From the NCBI RefSeq assembly GCF_000317895.1, contig NC_019567.1:1426001-1490000 (forward strand): a stretch of DNA of 64,000 nucleotides, given 5' to 3'. Source of the stretch: Bdellovibrio bacteriovorus str. Tiberius (GTDB lineage: Bacteria; Bdellovibrionota; Bdellovibrionia; Bdellovibrionales; Bdellovibrionaceae). Of the stretch, positions 36,813 through 45,022 are shown piece by piece. The notes below the pieces were generated by a model. The model had not been told where the DNA came from. It worked only from the letters and a program-made list of their open reading frames with translations, and did no database searches. Made by a program: the position numbers and the translations under genes. Each line of letters starts with the position of its first letter. The first letter of the stretch is position 1.

Positions 36813-36965
36813 ATGAAAACACTGGATAGATGCTCACTGCGCGTGGGGCAGGAATTGGTGATCAGGGAATCTGAGCGGGGCGATGATCTGCATCGCGGGG
36901 ATCGCTTTCTGGTGTGGCCGGAAGAAACCTCTAACGGCCACTTTGATGTCCAGTATCTGCGTTAG
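36813..36965 (+). CDS. Fifty-residue small protein
   Basis: An ATG at 36813, eight bases after GGGAGG-type purines, opens a 50-codon frame ending in TAG at 36963-36965. The protein (MKTLDRCSLRVGQELVI, then HRGDRFLVWPEETSNG) has no signal peptide and reads like a compact beta-strand protein. Its stop overlaps the stop of the TolC-like gene by four bases, the same pattern as six other convergent pairs here, which supports it being a real gene. Confidence 0.6.
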   Translation: MKTLDRCSLRVGQELVIRESERGDDLHRGDRFLVWPEETSNGHFDVQYLR

Positions 36966-38311
36966 TTGCCGCAGACCTCATCCAGGGTCACCTGATATTT
37001 TTCAGGGTTGAATACGCGGCCCAATTTGCCTTTGATGCCGCCAGAACCACGGCGTTCGATTTCACAGTCTTCCACTTTCGCGAACTGTTCAGAAATCATG
37101 ATACGGTGAAGGCTGATACGCAAAGTGTTCAAAGCCGTCTGGGCTTTGATTTTGTTTGTCACAGAGCTTGTCAGGCCGTTGGAAGCCTCAAGCACGTGCA
37201 ACAAGTCGGTCATGCCCAGTTTATAGCGCAGAACTTCTGCATCATAAACTTTCACCAGATTGGCGTGGGCCAAAGCTGCGGCATTGTACTGCTTTTGGGC
37301 TTCCATCAAAGAACCCAAAGTCACTTCAATCAGGTTGGCTTGTTCAAATTGCAGCTCTTGCTTGCGCAATTTCAGCTGTTCGATGTTCAAGTTGCTGATT
37401 TTCAAGTTGGGGAAGTAAGCAAAACCAAAGTTCACAGAACCCGAGTGCTCAAGACCGCCCATGGATCCATTCATGCGGGATGCGCCCAGGGAATGGCCAC
37501 CCAGGAAGCTGAAAGCCTTGCTCCACTTGTTGTATTGAGCAGAGGTGATCATGGCAGCCATCTGGCGGCTTTCCGGGGATTTTTCGTGCACTTGAGTCAG
37601 CAAAGACTGCGGGGACCAGTTTTCAACCGGGGAAACCGCAACCGCCGCGTCTTCAAAAACGATTTCGGTTGTCAGGGACAGGCCCAGCAATTCGCGGATC
37701 GCCGCTTTTTCCTGAAGAACCAGTTCGTCCACTTGAGACAACTGAACCAGAGCCATCTGGGTTTGAGCTTGAGCTTGCAGGTATTCTTCTTCGCGGATCA
37801 TGCCCAGCTGAGCGGGCAGGCGCAGTTGTTCTTCAATGGCTTTCAGATTTTCATATTGCAGAGCCAGGATGCCACGCAGTTCGATATCACCCAGAATCGT
37901 CACGTAGATGGAGTAAGCAGAAGAATAGCCGTTCAGCTGAGCGATGTAGTGAGACATGCCCTGTGCTTTCAGCAGGTAGGTATTTTCTTTCAGGTCCATC
38001 CAGTTGGAAGGCATCAGGAAAGGCAACAGGAAAGAAACCGTGTTCAATGCAAATGAAGGCCCGCTGGAAATAGCGCCCCCCAGATTCACGGAAGGCAGCA
38101 GGTTCCCACGCGCCACATTCACGCGCTCTTTGGCCTGGTGAACGTTGTTCAGGGAGATCGCGATTCCCACATTGCGATCCAGGAACATGCGGCGAAGGGT
38201 GTCGGGATTAACTTTAACAACGGTGTTGTTTTGAGCCGTGGTTTTGGGTGCGGCAAAGGCCGTTGAAGATGTAACAAAAACTGCCAGCAAAAGTGCTGCA
38301 AATATTTTCAT
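36962..38311 (-). CDS. TolC-family outer-membrane protein
   Basis: A 449-residue exported protein (signal peptide about 1-20) with the long helices of the TolC/OEP family: VHQAKERVNVARGNLLPSVNL, QLRLPAQLGMIREEEYLQAQAQ, and the second-half repeat AHANLVKVYDAEVLRYKLGMTDLLHVLEA. TolC proteins form the trimeric outer channel of efflux and type I secretion systems. No inner-membrane pump or adaptor gene is nearby. GGAGGGATTC precedes the ATG at 38311; the longer frame upstream is not needed. Confidence 0.87.
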   Translation of the reverse strand: MKIFAALLLAVFVTSSTAFAAPKTTAQNNTVVKVNPDTLRRMFLDRNVGIAISLNNVHQAKERVNVARGNLLPSVNLGGAISSGPSFALNTVSFLLPFLMPSNWMDLKENTYLLKAQGMSHYIAQLNGYSSAYSIYVTILGDIELRGILALQYENLKAIEEQLRLPAQLGMIREEEYLQAQAQTQMALVQLSQVDELVLQEKAAIRELLGLSLTTEIVFEDAAVAVSPVENWSPQSLLTQVHEKSPESRQMAAMITSAQYNKWSKAFSFLGGHSLGASRMNGSMGGLEHSGSVNFGFAYFPNLKISNLNIEQLKLRKQELQFEQANLIEVTLGSLMEAQKQYNAAALAHANLVKVYDAEVLRYKLGMTDLLHVLEASNGLTSSVTNKIKAQTALNTLRISLHRIMISEQFAKVEDCEIERRGSGGIKGKLGRVFNPEKYQVTLDEVCGN

Positions 38312-38553
38312 GAATCCCTCCGAAATGAACCCTGAAAGATGTATTTCCAGGCGCAATCCTTGTCAAACGGAGTGTTGTATGGAGTACGAAGTAGCCTCGG
38401 ATTTGGGGTGATTTGTTTACGGTTGGCACGCTGCCCCGACAGGATCTCGGGTTTCTCGGCTCAAGTTGATATGGAAATTTTTGAAAAGTTTAATGTTCGG
38501 ACCCATGTGCTACCATAGGGAAAATAAAGAAGCCGATTTCTAGGAGTTGTACG

Positions 38554-38919
38554 TTGGAAGATCAGAAGTCGTTTCAGTATAGTTTTAACCAGAAAAATAA
38601 AATGCTGGTGGTGAGCTTCTCTGGCGAGATCAACACCCCGGTTTTGCCGGCCCTGGAGGCTTGCCGTCAGGAGCTGCTGGCCAAACGCGAAGTCAGTTGT
38701 GTCGTGCTGTACTTTCAGGATGTCGAGTCCATCAGTGCCGACGCCATCCCGTGGCTGGCGCAGGTGCAAAGGGAGATCCGCCTGAAGCCTGCCGAAATCA
38801 GGTTGTGTTCGTTGCGTGAAAACCTGCGCGAACGCCTGGTGCGCATGGGAGTCATCCGGGGGTTGGAAGTTGCTGAGGATTTGAAGACCGCGCTTTTGTC
38901 CTTCAGCCGCGCAGGCTGA
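38554..38919 (+). CDS. STAS-domain protein (anti-sigma-factor antagonist type)
   Basis: A 121-residue single-domain protein starting at TTG 38554 after AGGAG. LVVSFSGEINTPVLPALEACRQELL and CVVLYFQDVESISADAIPWLAQVQREI follow the STAS fold; the position that is a phosphorylatable Ser or Thr in SpoIIAA is in the DVESISADA loop. It probably signals through a binding partner (kinase or anti-sigma factor), none of which is adjacent. The cytochrome gene follows 17 bases on. Confidence 0.82.
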   Translation: MEDQKSFQYSFNQKNKMLVVSFSGEINTPVLPALEACRQELLAKREVSCVVLYFQDVESISADAIPWLAQVQREIRLKPAEIRLCSLRENLRERLVRMGVIRGLEVAEDLKTALLSFSRAG

Positions 38920-38936
38920 CGTGCTAGTGTGAGCTC

Positions 38937-39581
38937 ATGAATAACTACAGCTTCAAAAAGTATCAGCCATTAAGTTTGCGTCTTTGGCACTGGTTCAATG
39001 CTCTGGTGATTCTGGGGCTTTTGGGGACCGCATTTTTGCGCAAATCCTTTCTTAGCTGGCGCACGAACGCCGCTTTAATCGAAAGTAAAATGCAGGAGGC
39101 AGGCGCCGCCATCACGCCGGATCTGGCCAAGGATATCGCCATTGGCATTCGCACGCCTATGTGGGACTGGCACTATGTGCTGGGATTCACTTTGGGGGGG
39201 CTGATGCTGGTGCGGGTGTTGGTGGGAATTTTTGCGGTTAAAAAATGCCCGGCTACGCATGCGGCGCAAAGCGCCTGGAATCTGCGTAAAGTCCCGGCAG
39301 GGCAGAAGGCCAATGCACTTCACTATACGATTGTTAAGACGGGTTATGCGCTGTTTTATCTGGTCACCGTTTTTATGGTGGTGTCTGGTGTGGTGATGTA
39401 TTTTAAAACCGAGCTGGGTATCAGCAAAGAAGCTCTGAATCCGGTTAAAGAATTCCACGAACTGATGATGTGGTTCTTTACTGCATTTGTTGTTGGGCAT
39501 ATTCTGGGTTTGGTCATCGCGGAAAACCGTCAGGACAAGGGACTGGTTTCAGATATGATTCATGGTGGTCCGAAAGACTGA
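38937..39581 (+). CDS. Cytochrome b561-type membrane protein
   Basis: A 214-residue membrane protein with four hydrophobic helices (about 14-34, 79-100, 129-156, 173-194). Histidines in the helices (His18 in LWHWFN, His79, His129, His174, His188) are candidates for two b-type haems. Such proteins move electrons between quinones and a periplasmic partner such as a hydrogenase or a dehydrogenase; none is nearby. It probably shares a transcript with the STAS gene. Confidence 0.85.
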   Translation: MNNYSFKKYQPLSLRLWHWFNALVILGLLGTAFLRKSFLSWRTNAALIESKMQEAGAAITPDLAKDIAIGIRTPMWDWHYVLGFTLGGLMLVRVLVGIFAVKKCPATHAAQSAWNLRKVPAGQKANALHYTIVKTGYALFYLVTVFMVVSGVVMYFKTELGISKEALNPVKEFHELMMWFFTAFVVGHILGLVIAENRQDKGLVSDMIHGGPKD

Positions 39582-39642
39582 TTTTCTGTTTCGCGGGTTG
39601 CAAACACTTAAGGTTGCGCACCCGCACTGTGATTGCCTTGCC

Positions 39643-39657
39643 GATCAGCGCCTGATC
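39643..39657. promoter_or_regulatory. Dyad just upstream of the DUF4423 regulator gene
   Basis: GATCAG and CTGATC flank CGC, ending ten bases before the ATG at 39668. It is well placed to be an operator for autoregulation by the HTH protein. Confidence 0.45.
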
Positions 39658-39667
39658 TGATCTTGGC

Positions 39668-40450
39668 ATGAACACCAAAAACTTTGTCGATGTCCTGAAA
39701 GATCACTACAAAGAAAAACGCGCCGGTGACCGTCATTTTTCCCAGCGGGCTTACGCGCGTTATATCGGGATTGATGACTCCCGCCTGTCAAAAATCCTGC
39801 GCGGCAAACGTCCCATCCATCCCGAACTGGTCGAAGCGATCGGGCGCAAGATTCAACTGAGCGACCAGGCCATTGAAGCTTTCAAAAAAGCCGAGTTGCA
39901 GAAATACCGACGCCACACCCGGCGCGCGAAAAACAATATGGTGAAGCTTCAGAAGATCCCTCTGGAGACTTTTAAGATCATCTCCGATCCCCAGCACTAT
40001 CACATTTTGGAGCTATTAAAGCTGAAAAGCTTTCAGCCGGATGTGCAATGGGTGGCTGTGGTGATGGGGATCCCGGTTTCTCAGGCGCAGGAGTGTATTG
40101 ACCGGTTGCAGGCCGTGGGCTTGCTGCGGATAGAAAACGATGGCACCTGGATCGACATCTCGGACGGATTCACCACGGATATTTTAAGTGATGTGGCGGC
40201 GTCCGAAGCGCACCGCCGTTTTCAGAAGGCGGTGTTGTTGCGTTCTGTACAGGCCTTGCAGGACCTGTCACTGGGGCATCGTGATCAGTCTTCGATTCTG
40301 GTGGCAACAGATTCGCGCAAATTGCACGAAGCCAAACAAATGATCAAAGCATTCCGGCGCAAGCTGGGTCTTTTTCTGTCCGAAAGCGAAACCAAGGATC
40401 AGGTGTTTCAGTTGAGCCTGTCGTTATATCCGCTGAACAAGGAGGAATAG
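39668..40450 (+). CDS. TIGR02147/DUF4423-type transcriptional regulator
   Basis: A 260-residue protein. The N-terminal 65 residues form a helix-turn-helix (HFSQRAYARYIGIDDSRLSKILRGKR), and the rest has the DUF4423 layout: a winged-helix-like part (HYHILELLKLKSFQPD, AQECIDRLQAVGLLRIENDG) and a C-terminal domain (RSVQALQDLSLGHRDQSSILVA). The family occurs mainly in Bdellovibrio relatives and Fibrobacter and is thought to regulate transcription. It overlaps the next gene by one base and probably controls it. Confidence 0.85.
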   Translation: MNTKNFVDVLKDHYKEKRAGDRHFSQRAYARYIGIDDSRLSKILRGKRPIHPELVEAIGRKIQLSDQAIEAFKKAELQKYRRHTRRAKNNMVKLQKIPLETFKIISDPQHYHILELLKLKSFQPDVQWVAVVMGIPVSQAQECIDRLQAVGLLRIENDGTWIDISDGFTTDILSDVAASEAHRRFQKAVLLRSVQALQDLSLGHRDQSSILVATDSRKLHEAKQMIKAFRRKLGLFLSESETKDQVFQLSLSLYPLNKEE

Positions 40451-41088
40451 TGAAAGCCCTGCTGGTACTTGCCATTTCTTTGACGCTGTTGAGTTTTTCC
40501 GCTCATGCCTATCGCGAAAGCAATGGCGGCAAGGGTGTGCTGACAGATCGGGGAGTGGTGCTGCTGGATCTTTATGAAGCGTCCGTTGATCAGCCCTTCT
40601 TTGGCGGTTCTTATTCTGAAAAAACTTATTGGGACTTGCGCGTGAATCTTCCCAAGGACTTTCCGGTACAGTTGATTGCGCGGAAGCTGGCGGACCTGGA
40701 GCGATTTTCCCCGGAACTGCATTTGCTGCTGGTGTTGTCTTTGAATGATTTACGCTGGGAATTCACCCGAAATGAACTTCAGATGACGACGGATCTTGAA
40801 AAACTTCCGGACGTGGATCCGGCGAAGCTGGTTCAACTGGCTGTGCGGAAAAAGAATCAGATTTTTATCCACCGCCCATTGTGGAATATCATGTCGACGG
40901 ATCAACAGGCAGCGCTGGTTGTGCACGAGATACTTTATCACCACTTTGATGCGCGGTCGGCCAGCACGGTCAGTCTGCCGGTGCGAAAGTTTGTAGGGGT
41001 GCTGTTTTCAGATCGTTCCTACAGCCAGTTGATGCAGGATCCGGAACTTCAGCATCAGTGGCGTAAGATTTTGTTATTTGCAAATTGA
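40450..41088 (+). CDS. Secreted protein with HEILYHH motif
   Basis: A 212-residue exported protein (signal peptide cut near AHA-Y) starting at GTG 40450, whose first base is the last base of the upstream TAG. GGAGG lies just before. AALVVHEILYHHFD resembles a metal-binding helix but the spacing (HEXXXHH) is not the usual HEXXH, so I do not call it a protease. The C-terminus (REF-like FVGVLFSD) recurs in other Bdellovibrio exported proteins, as I recall. Its end overlaps the convergent gene by 15 bases. Confidence 0.7.
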   Translation: MKALLVLAISLTLLSFSAHAYRESNGGKGVLTDRGVVLLDLYEASVDQPFFGGSYSEKTYWDLRVNLPKDFPVQLIARKLADLERFSPELHLLLVLSLNDLRWEFTRNELQMTTDLEKLPDVDPAKLVQLAVRKKNQIFIHRPLWNIMSTDQQAALVVHEILYHHFDARSASTVSLPVRKFVGVLFSDRSYSQLMQDPELQHQWRKILLFAN

Positions 41089-41835
41089 TAGTTCACTGAC
41101 AATTTTTTTGGTCCACTTGTATTTCTGTTTGCGGCCTTGAGGTCGCAGAACCTCCCAGTGGGATGATCTGCTGAACAATTCGCCTTTGCCGGCAAACTGC
41201 ATATCAAGCAAGTGCAGGCCGCATTTCAAAGAACTTTCCGGTTTTTCGCCGTCGCCATTTTTACAGCCGATTTCAGGGCCATGACCGTGTCGACCTTCAC
41301 TTTCGTAAGAGGCTTCCGCGCCGCGATGAAGCTGCAATATACCCACGGCGGTTCCATTGGGACCCTTCGCGGTGTGAGAGCCCACTCCGCACGTGCTTTC
41401 ACCCAGAACCATGACATTCATGATGGCGACAAAGATCACTTTCTTTTCCTCCGGACCCAATTGAGGGAAGGCCGGGCACAGGCTGACCAGGTCAGGGGTG
41501 CCGTCAAACAAGTTCGGATACTCGCGTTCATTCAGGATGTTCAGAATATGCTGACCCCAGCGGCCATATCCCGCATTGGTGACCATGTTGCTGCAGGCCT
41601 CGGCAACCTTGCGGTCTTTCTGTTTGTTGTAGTTGTATTTGTAGATGTCTTTATAGGATTGATCGCCGCCCACGGCGGAACGAAGGGCGCGGATCTGATC
41701 CACGGATTTGTCGCCACGGTCTTCACAGCCAAGGCAGACGCCCCGGGCTCCGTCGGATCGCAATGTCTTGCGGGTCTCCGCAAAGGCCGGCAGTCCCAGA
41801 CTAAATATGATTAGTGCCGTTAAGAATTGTCTCAT
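41074..41835 (-). CDS. Exported lysozyme-like (transglycosylase) protein
   Basis: A 253-residue protein with a signal peptide cut near AFA-E. Residues about 130-195 have the pattern of a lysozyme-like fold: a helix VLGESTCG with a candidate catalytic Glu, then TAVGILQLHR, which resembles the SLT motif GLMQ. It ends LSICK. It resembles the lipoprotein at 43995-44810, which sits on the other side of the helicase gene. Peptidoglycan cleavage is inferred from the fold only. The ATG at 41835 follows GGAGACATT. Confidence 0.72.
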   Translation of the reverse strand: MRQFLTALIIFSLGLPAFAETRKTLRSDGARGVCLGCEDRGDKSVDQIRALRSAVGGDQSYKDIYKYNYNKQKDRKVAEACSNMVTNAGYGRWGQHILNILNEREYPNLFDGTPDLVSLCPAFPQLGPEEKKVIFVAIMNVMVLGESTCGVGSHTAKGPNGTAVGILQLHRGAEASYESEGRHGHGPEIGCKNGDGEKPESSLKCGLHLLDMQFAGKGELFSRSSHWEVLRPQGRKQKYKWTKKIVSELSICK

Positions 41836-41886
41836 AATGTCTCCGAAACATTGCAAAGCAAGCATGATGCCGGAGTCTCAAAACGA

Positions 41887-41913
41887 AAAGAGCAGACTCT
41901 TAGAGTCTGCTCT
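41887..41913 (-). terminator. Terminator of the DEAD-box helicase gene
   Basis: GAGCAGACTC (41891-41900) and GAGTCTGCTC (41904-41913) form a perfect ten-pair stem with a three-base loop. Read on the minus strand it is followed by TTTTCGTTTT. Confidence 0.85.
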
Positions 41914-41976
41914 TGTTCAGAAATATCACACTGTCGTGACAAAACTGCGCTGTCTCAGAACGAGACAATGATGTTA

Positions 41977-43818
41977 TTAGTCGCGGAACTGACGTTTAGG
42001 ACCACGGAAGCGTTTGATGCCTGGGTGGTCACCACGACGCTCTGGACGGTCTGTCTCGGAACGCTGAGGGCGCTCAGAACGCTCACTGCGTTCAGCGCGA
42101 GGCGGACGAGAGTCGCTGTTGCCGGAAGCACGGTAAGAACGCTCGGAACGCTCTGCGCGTTCAGCACGTTCGCTGCGCTCAGGACGTTCAGTTCTTTCCG
42201 GGCGGTCACGGAAAACCGGTCTTTCAGTTCTTTCTGCACGCACTTCGCCTCCGTTGAACTCAGCGCGAGCACCTTCAGAACGGAAGCCACGGGCAGGGGC
42301 GCTGGCGCCACGGCCGCCACCGAATGGACGGCGGGCACGGGAATCGTCACGGTCATCACGACGATCACCACCACGGCCGCGAGAGAAGCGGTTGTCGTTT
42401 GGATCACGTGGCAACAATTCACGAGGAACGCGGTCGCCCATGTAGTCCAGCATCAGATCTTTCTTCACGAACACGTTCGGGAAGTAAGCCGCGATAAAGC
42501 GACCCAGAAGCTCTTCTTTGGAAAGCTCTTTGAAGTTGATGTCTTCAGCCTGGATCAGATCCTGGATCAGGTCCATCGCCAGTTGCAATGGCACGGATTC
42601 AGCGTCCATTGTGCTGACTTTATCCATAACGTCTTTGATTTTCAGACCAGCCACTTCATCAGCAGAAGGAACAACACCTTTGGTCAAAACGGCTTTCGTG
42701 TTTTGCATCACACGGCGAAGAAGAGTCAGTTGCTCTGGATTCACCAAAGTGATTGCAGTTCCTTTTTGACCATTACGACCGGTACGGCCGATACGGTGAA
42801 CGTAAGATTCAGAATCCCAAGGCAAAGAGTGATTCACAACGTGAGTCAGATCCTTGATGTCCAGACCGCGGGCAGCAACGTCTGTTGCCACGATCACTTT
42901 CACCTGACGCTGTTTGAATTTCTTCAAAGTCGCTTCACGTTCCTGCTGGGACTTGTCACCGTGCAGAGAATCCGCCGGGAATCCACGCTGGGTCAGAATG
43001 TCAGCAAGCTCTGCCACTTCCATTTTCGTCTGGCAGAAAATGATGCCATAGAATTCCGGAGCAGTTTGCAGCAAGCGTGCAATCACTTCTGTTTTGTAGG
43101 AGTTTTTAACTGTGTAGTAGATCTGCTCGATAGTGTCAGCAGTGCCGCCCACTTTGTTCACAGATACAGTTTCAGGGTTTTCAAGGTAAGTGGAAGTCAA
43201 ACGACGAACTTCAGAAGACATGGTTGCAGAGAACAACCACGTACGGCAAGCCGCACGTACAGAGTCAGAATCTTCCGGCTGAGTTGCAGAAAGAATTGTT
43301 TCCAGAGCTTCTTTGAAACCCATGGAAAGCATTTCGTCAGCTTCATCCAGAACGACAGTTTTAACGCTCTGAAGTTTGATCATTTTCTGTTCAAGGAAAT
43401 CAACCAGACGGCCCGGAGTCGCCACAACAATGTGCGCGCCACGTTTAACACCGTCGATCTGTGTGCGGTAAGAAGCGCCACCGTAGATGGTTACTACGCG
43501 AACGCCTTTTTTCTTACCCAGCAAAGTCAGCTGTTCTGCCACTTGCAGAGCCAGCTCACGCGTTGGGCTCAGGACAAGAGCCTGAGTGTCTTTGGTGGTG
43601 CTGTCGATGTTTTCAATCAGCGGGATACCGAAGGCAGCGGTTTTACCCGTACCAGTGGATGCCAGACCGATAAAGTCATTGGCACCAGCCAGCAGAATCG
43701 GCAAAGCCTGACGCTGGATCGGAGTTGGAGTGGTGAAGCCCATGTCTGCCATCGCAGCCATTACGGGTGCACTCAGTCCAAAGTTTTCAAAATTATCTAC
43801 GGTTGTTAACGGAGTCAT
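41977..43818 (-). CDS. DEAD-box RNA helicase, DeaD/CsdA-like
   Basis: A 613-residue helicase with Q motif (TPIQ), ASTGTGKT, PTRELA, TPGR, DEAD in VLDEADEMLSMGF, SAT, VATDVAARGLDI and HRIGRTGR. After about residue 370 comes a helical region and then a basic, repetitive tail (about 490-613) rich in ERxERPERSER and RGGD units, which should bind RNA. DeaD-like helicases help ribosome assembly and mRNA turnover in the cold. It has its own terminator and is flanked by two lysozyme-like genes on the same strand. Confidence 0.92.
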   Translation of the reverse strand: MTPLTTVDNFENFGLSAPVMAAMADMGFTTPTPIQRQALPILLAGANDFIGLASTGTGKTAAFGIPLIENIDSTTKDTQALVLSPTRELALQVAEQLTLLGKKKGVRVVTIYGGASYRTQIDGVKRGAHIVVATPGRLVDFLEQKMIKLQSVKTVVLDEADEMLSMGFKEALETILSATQPEDSDSVRAACRTWLFSATMSSEVRRLTSTYLENPETVSVNKVGGTADTIEQIYYTVKNSYKTEVIARLLQTAPEFYGIIFCQTKMEVAELADILTQRGFPADSLHGDKSQQEREATLKKFKQRQVKVIVATDVAARGLDIKDLTHVVNHSLPWDSESYVHRIGRTGRNGQKGTAITLVNPEQLTLLRRVMQNTKAVLTKGVVPSADEVAGLKIKDVMDKVSTMDAESVPLQLAMDLIQDLIQAEDINFKELSKEELLGRFIAAYFPNVFVKKDLMLDYMGDRVPRELLPRDPNDNRFSRGRGGDRRDDRDDSRARRPFGGGRGASAPARGFRSEGARAEFNGGEVRAERTERPVFRDRPERTERPERSERAERAERSERSYRASGNSDSRPPRAERSERSERPQRSETDRPERRGDHPGIKRFRGPKRQFRD

Positions 43819-43910
43819 TAGAGACCTTTCAGGTAATAGGAAGTGGTCTCAAATAAAAAACACCATATGTGCATTGATACCGCACTGCTTGCGGCAGATC
43901 CAAGCCCACT

Positions 43911-43945
43911 TCAAAAAGATGCGCCAAGATAGTCGATCTTGGCGC
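43911..43945 (-). terminator. Terminator of the lysozyme-like lipoprotein gene
   Basis: GCGCCAAGAT (43921-43930) and ATCTTGGCGC (43936-43945) form a perfect ten-pair stem with a five-base loop. On the minus strand it is followed by CTTTTTG. Confidence 0.8.
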
Positions 43946-43994
43946 GAAAAGCTTTATATATTTTTAATATTTCCGAATTTCCGAGAATAATGAA

Positions 43995-44810
43995 CTATTT
44001 GCACAAGGGAAGGGTCTTGACGATAGCCGCGATGTTGTTGATTTGTTGGTACTTTCCGCCGGATTTGATCACCGCCCAATACACCCCTGAACTTACGACA
44101 ATACGACCTTTACTTTTGATTTGGCCAGCCATGATGCCGACTCCGCAGTGCAGGTTGATATAGGGATCCAAAATGGTTTTCTTTGGATCGGTGGCAGCCA
44201 GGTTTTTATCCTTTTGCCAGTCGAATTTGCAATAGCGCGCCCATTGTACGTCTTGATAGGAAAGCTGCAAAAGCCCCTCGGAATACACCGCCTTGCCGGT
44301 AACCGGGTCCGATCCCATGGTGGTTTCCTGCATGCGCGACACGGGACTGTAGGCGCTCTCATATTTTGCGATGGCGACAAAAAGCTGAGCCCAGGCATTG
44401 GCTCGTTGGTTGTTGTCCAGAGTGTTGTATTTCGGGCAGAACGTGGTGATGTCATCAGCACCGGGAAGCAGGCTGCTCCATTCGTTCAGGATAAGCTCTT
44501 GCAGAAATTTGGACCATTCGGTGCGCTCGGGGTATTTGGTGCTTTCCCAAGCCAGGGCCTGCATCTTGTAGCCGGGCTCTGGTTCAGGCTCTGGGGTCGG
44601 CGTTGGTGTGGGTGTCACACCGGTGTCTGTATCATCACCCGGATCGGTGCTGCCGGGATCAGTGACCCCTGCACTTTGGTTTGAATCATCCAGACTGGTG
44701 ACTGGAAATTGACTGGAATTTGCACAACCTGTGAACAGAACAACGAGTGAAATCAAGGCGGCACCGATTGTATTGTTTTTAACTGCTGTGTGGTTCTTTG
44801 TTGCGATCAT
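43995..44810 (-). CDS. Lysozyme-like (transglycosylase) lipoprotein
   Basis: A 271-residue lipoprotein (LFTGC, Cys29) with a Thr/Pro/Asp/Glu linker (about 45-80) and a lysozyme-like domain: FVAIAKYESAYSP with a candidate catalytic Glu, then SEGLLQLSYQD. It ends LPLCK. The region LFVAIAKYES...GLLQLS aligns with IFVAIMNVMVLGES...GILQLH of the protein at 41074-41835, so the two appear to be diverged paralogues. Substrate is inferred to be peptidoglycan. Confidence 0.78.
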   Translation of the reverse strand: MIATKNHTAVKNNTIGAALISLVVLFTGCANSSQFPVTSLDDSNQSAGVTDPGSTDPGDDTDTGVTPTPTPTPEPEPEPGYKMQALAWESTKYPERTEWSKFLQELILNEWSSLLPGADDITTFCPKYNTLDNNQRANAWAQLFVAIAKYESAYSPVSRMQETTMGSDPVTGKAVYSEGLLQLSYQDVQWARYCKFDWQKDKNLAATDPKKTILDPYINLHCGVGIMAGQIKSKGRIVVSSGVYWAVIKSGGKYQQINNIAAIVKTLPLCK

Positions 44811-45022
44811 GTGTAACCCCCGCAGCCTTACCAGAGCAACGTCGGGACCATGTGAGGCGGGTCTATATTTGGCGAAGTCCTTGATATCTCTTAGGGATTT
44901 GGACCAGAAAATTCCCGAATTTGTGATTTTTTGTGTAGACTCTGAGTGGTGCTAAAAAAGAAGGCAGATTTTCCCGAAATTTTTGAAGCCTTCAGAAGCA
45001 AAAAAAGTTATACGAAGGACCT

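Noticed and set aside
40930-40990. HEXXH zinc protease motif in the protein at 40450-41088
   Set aside because: The residues are HEILYHH, with the second His one position too far for HEXXH.
41827-43809. Plus-strand 660-codon frame opposite the DEAD-box helicase
   Set aside because: It is the antisense shadow of a gene with all helicase motifs; its composition is Phe/His/Thr-rich and it has no recognisable domain.
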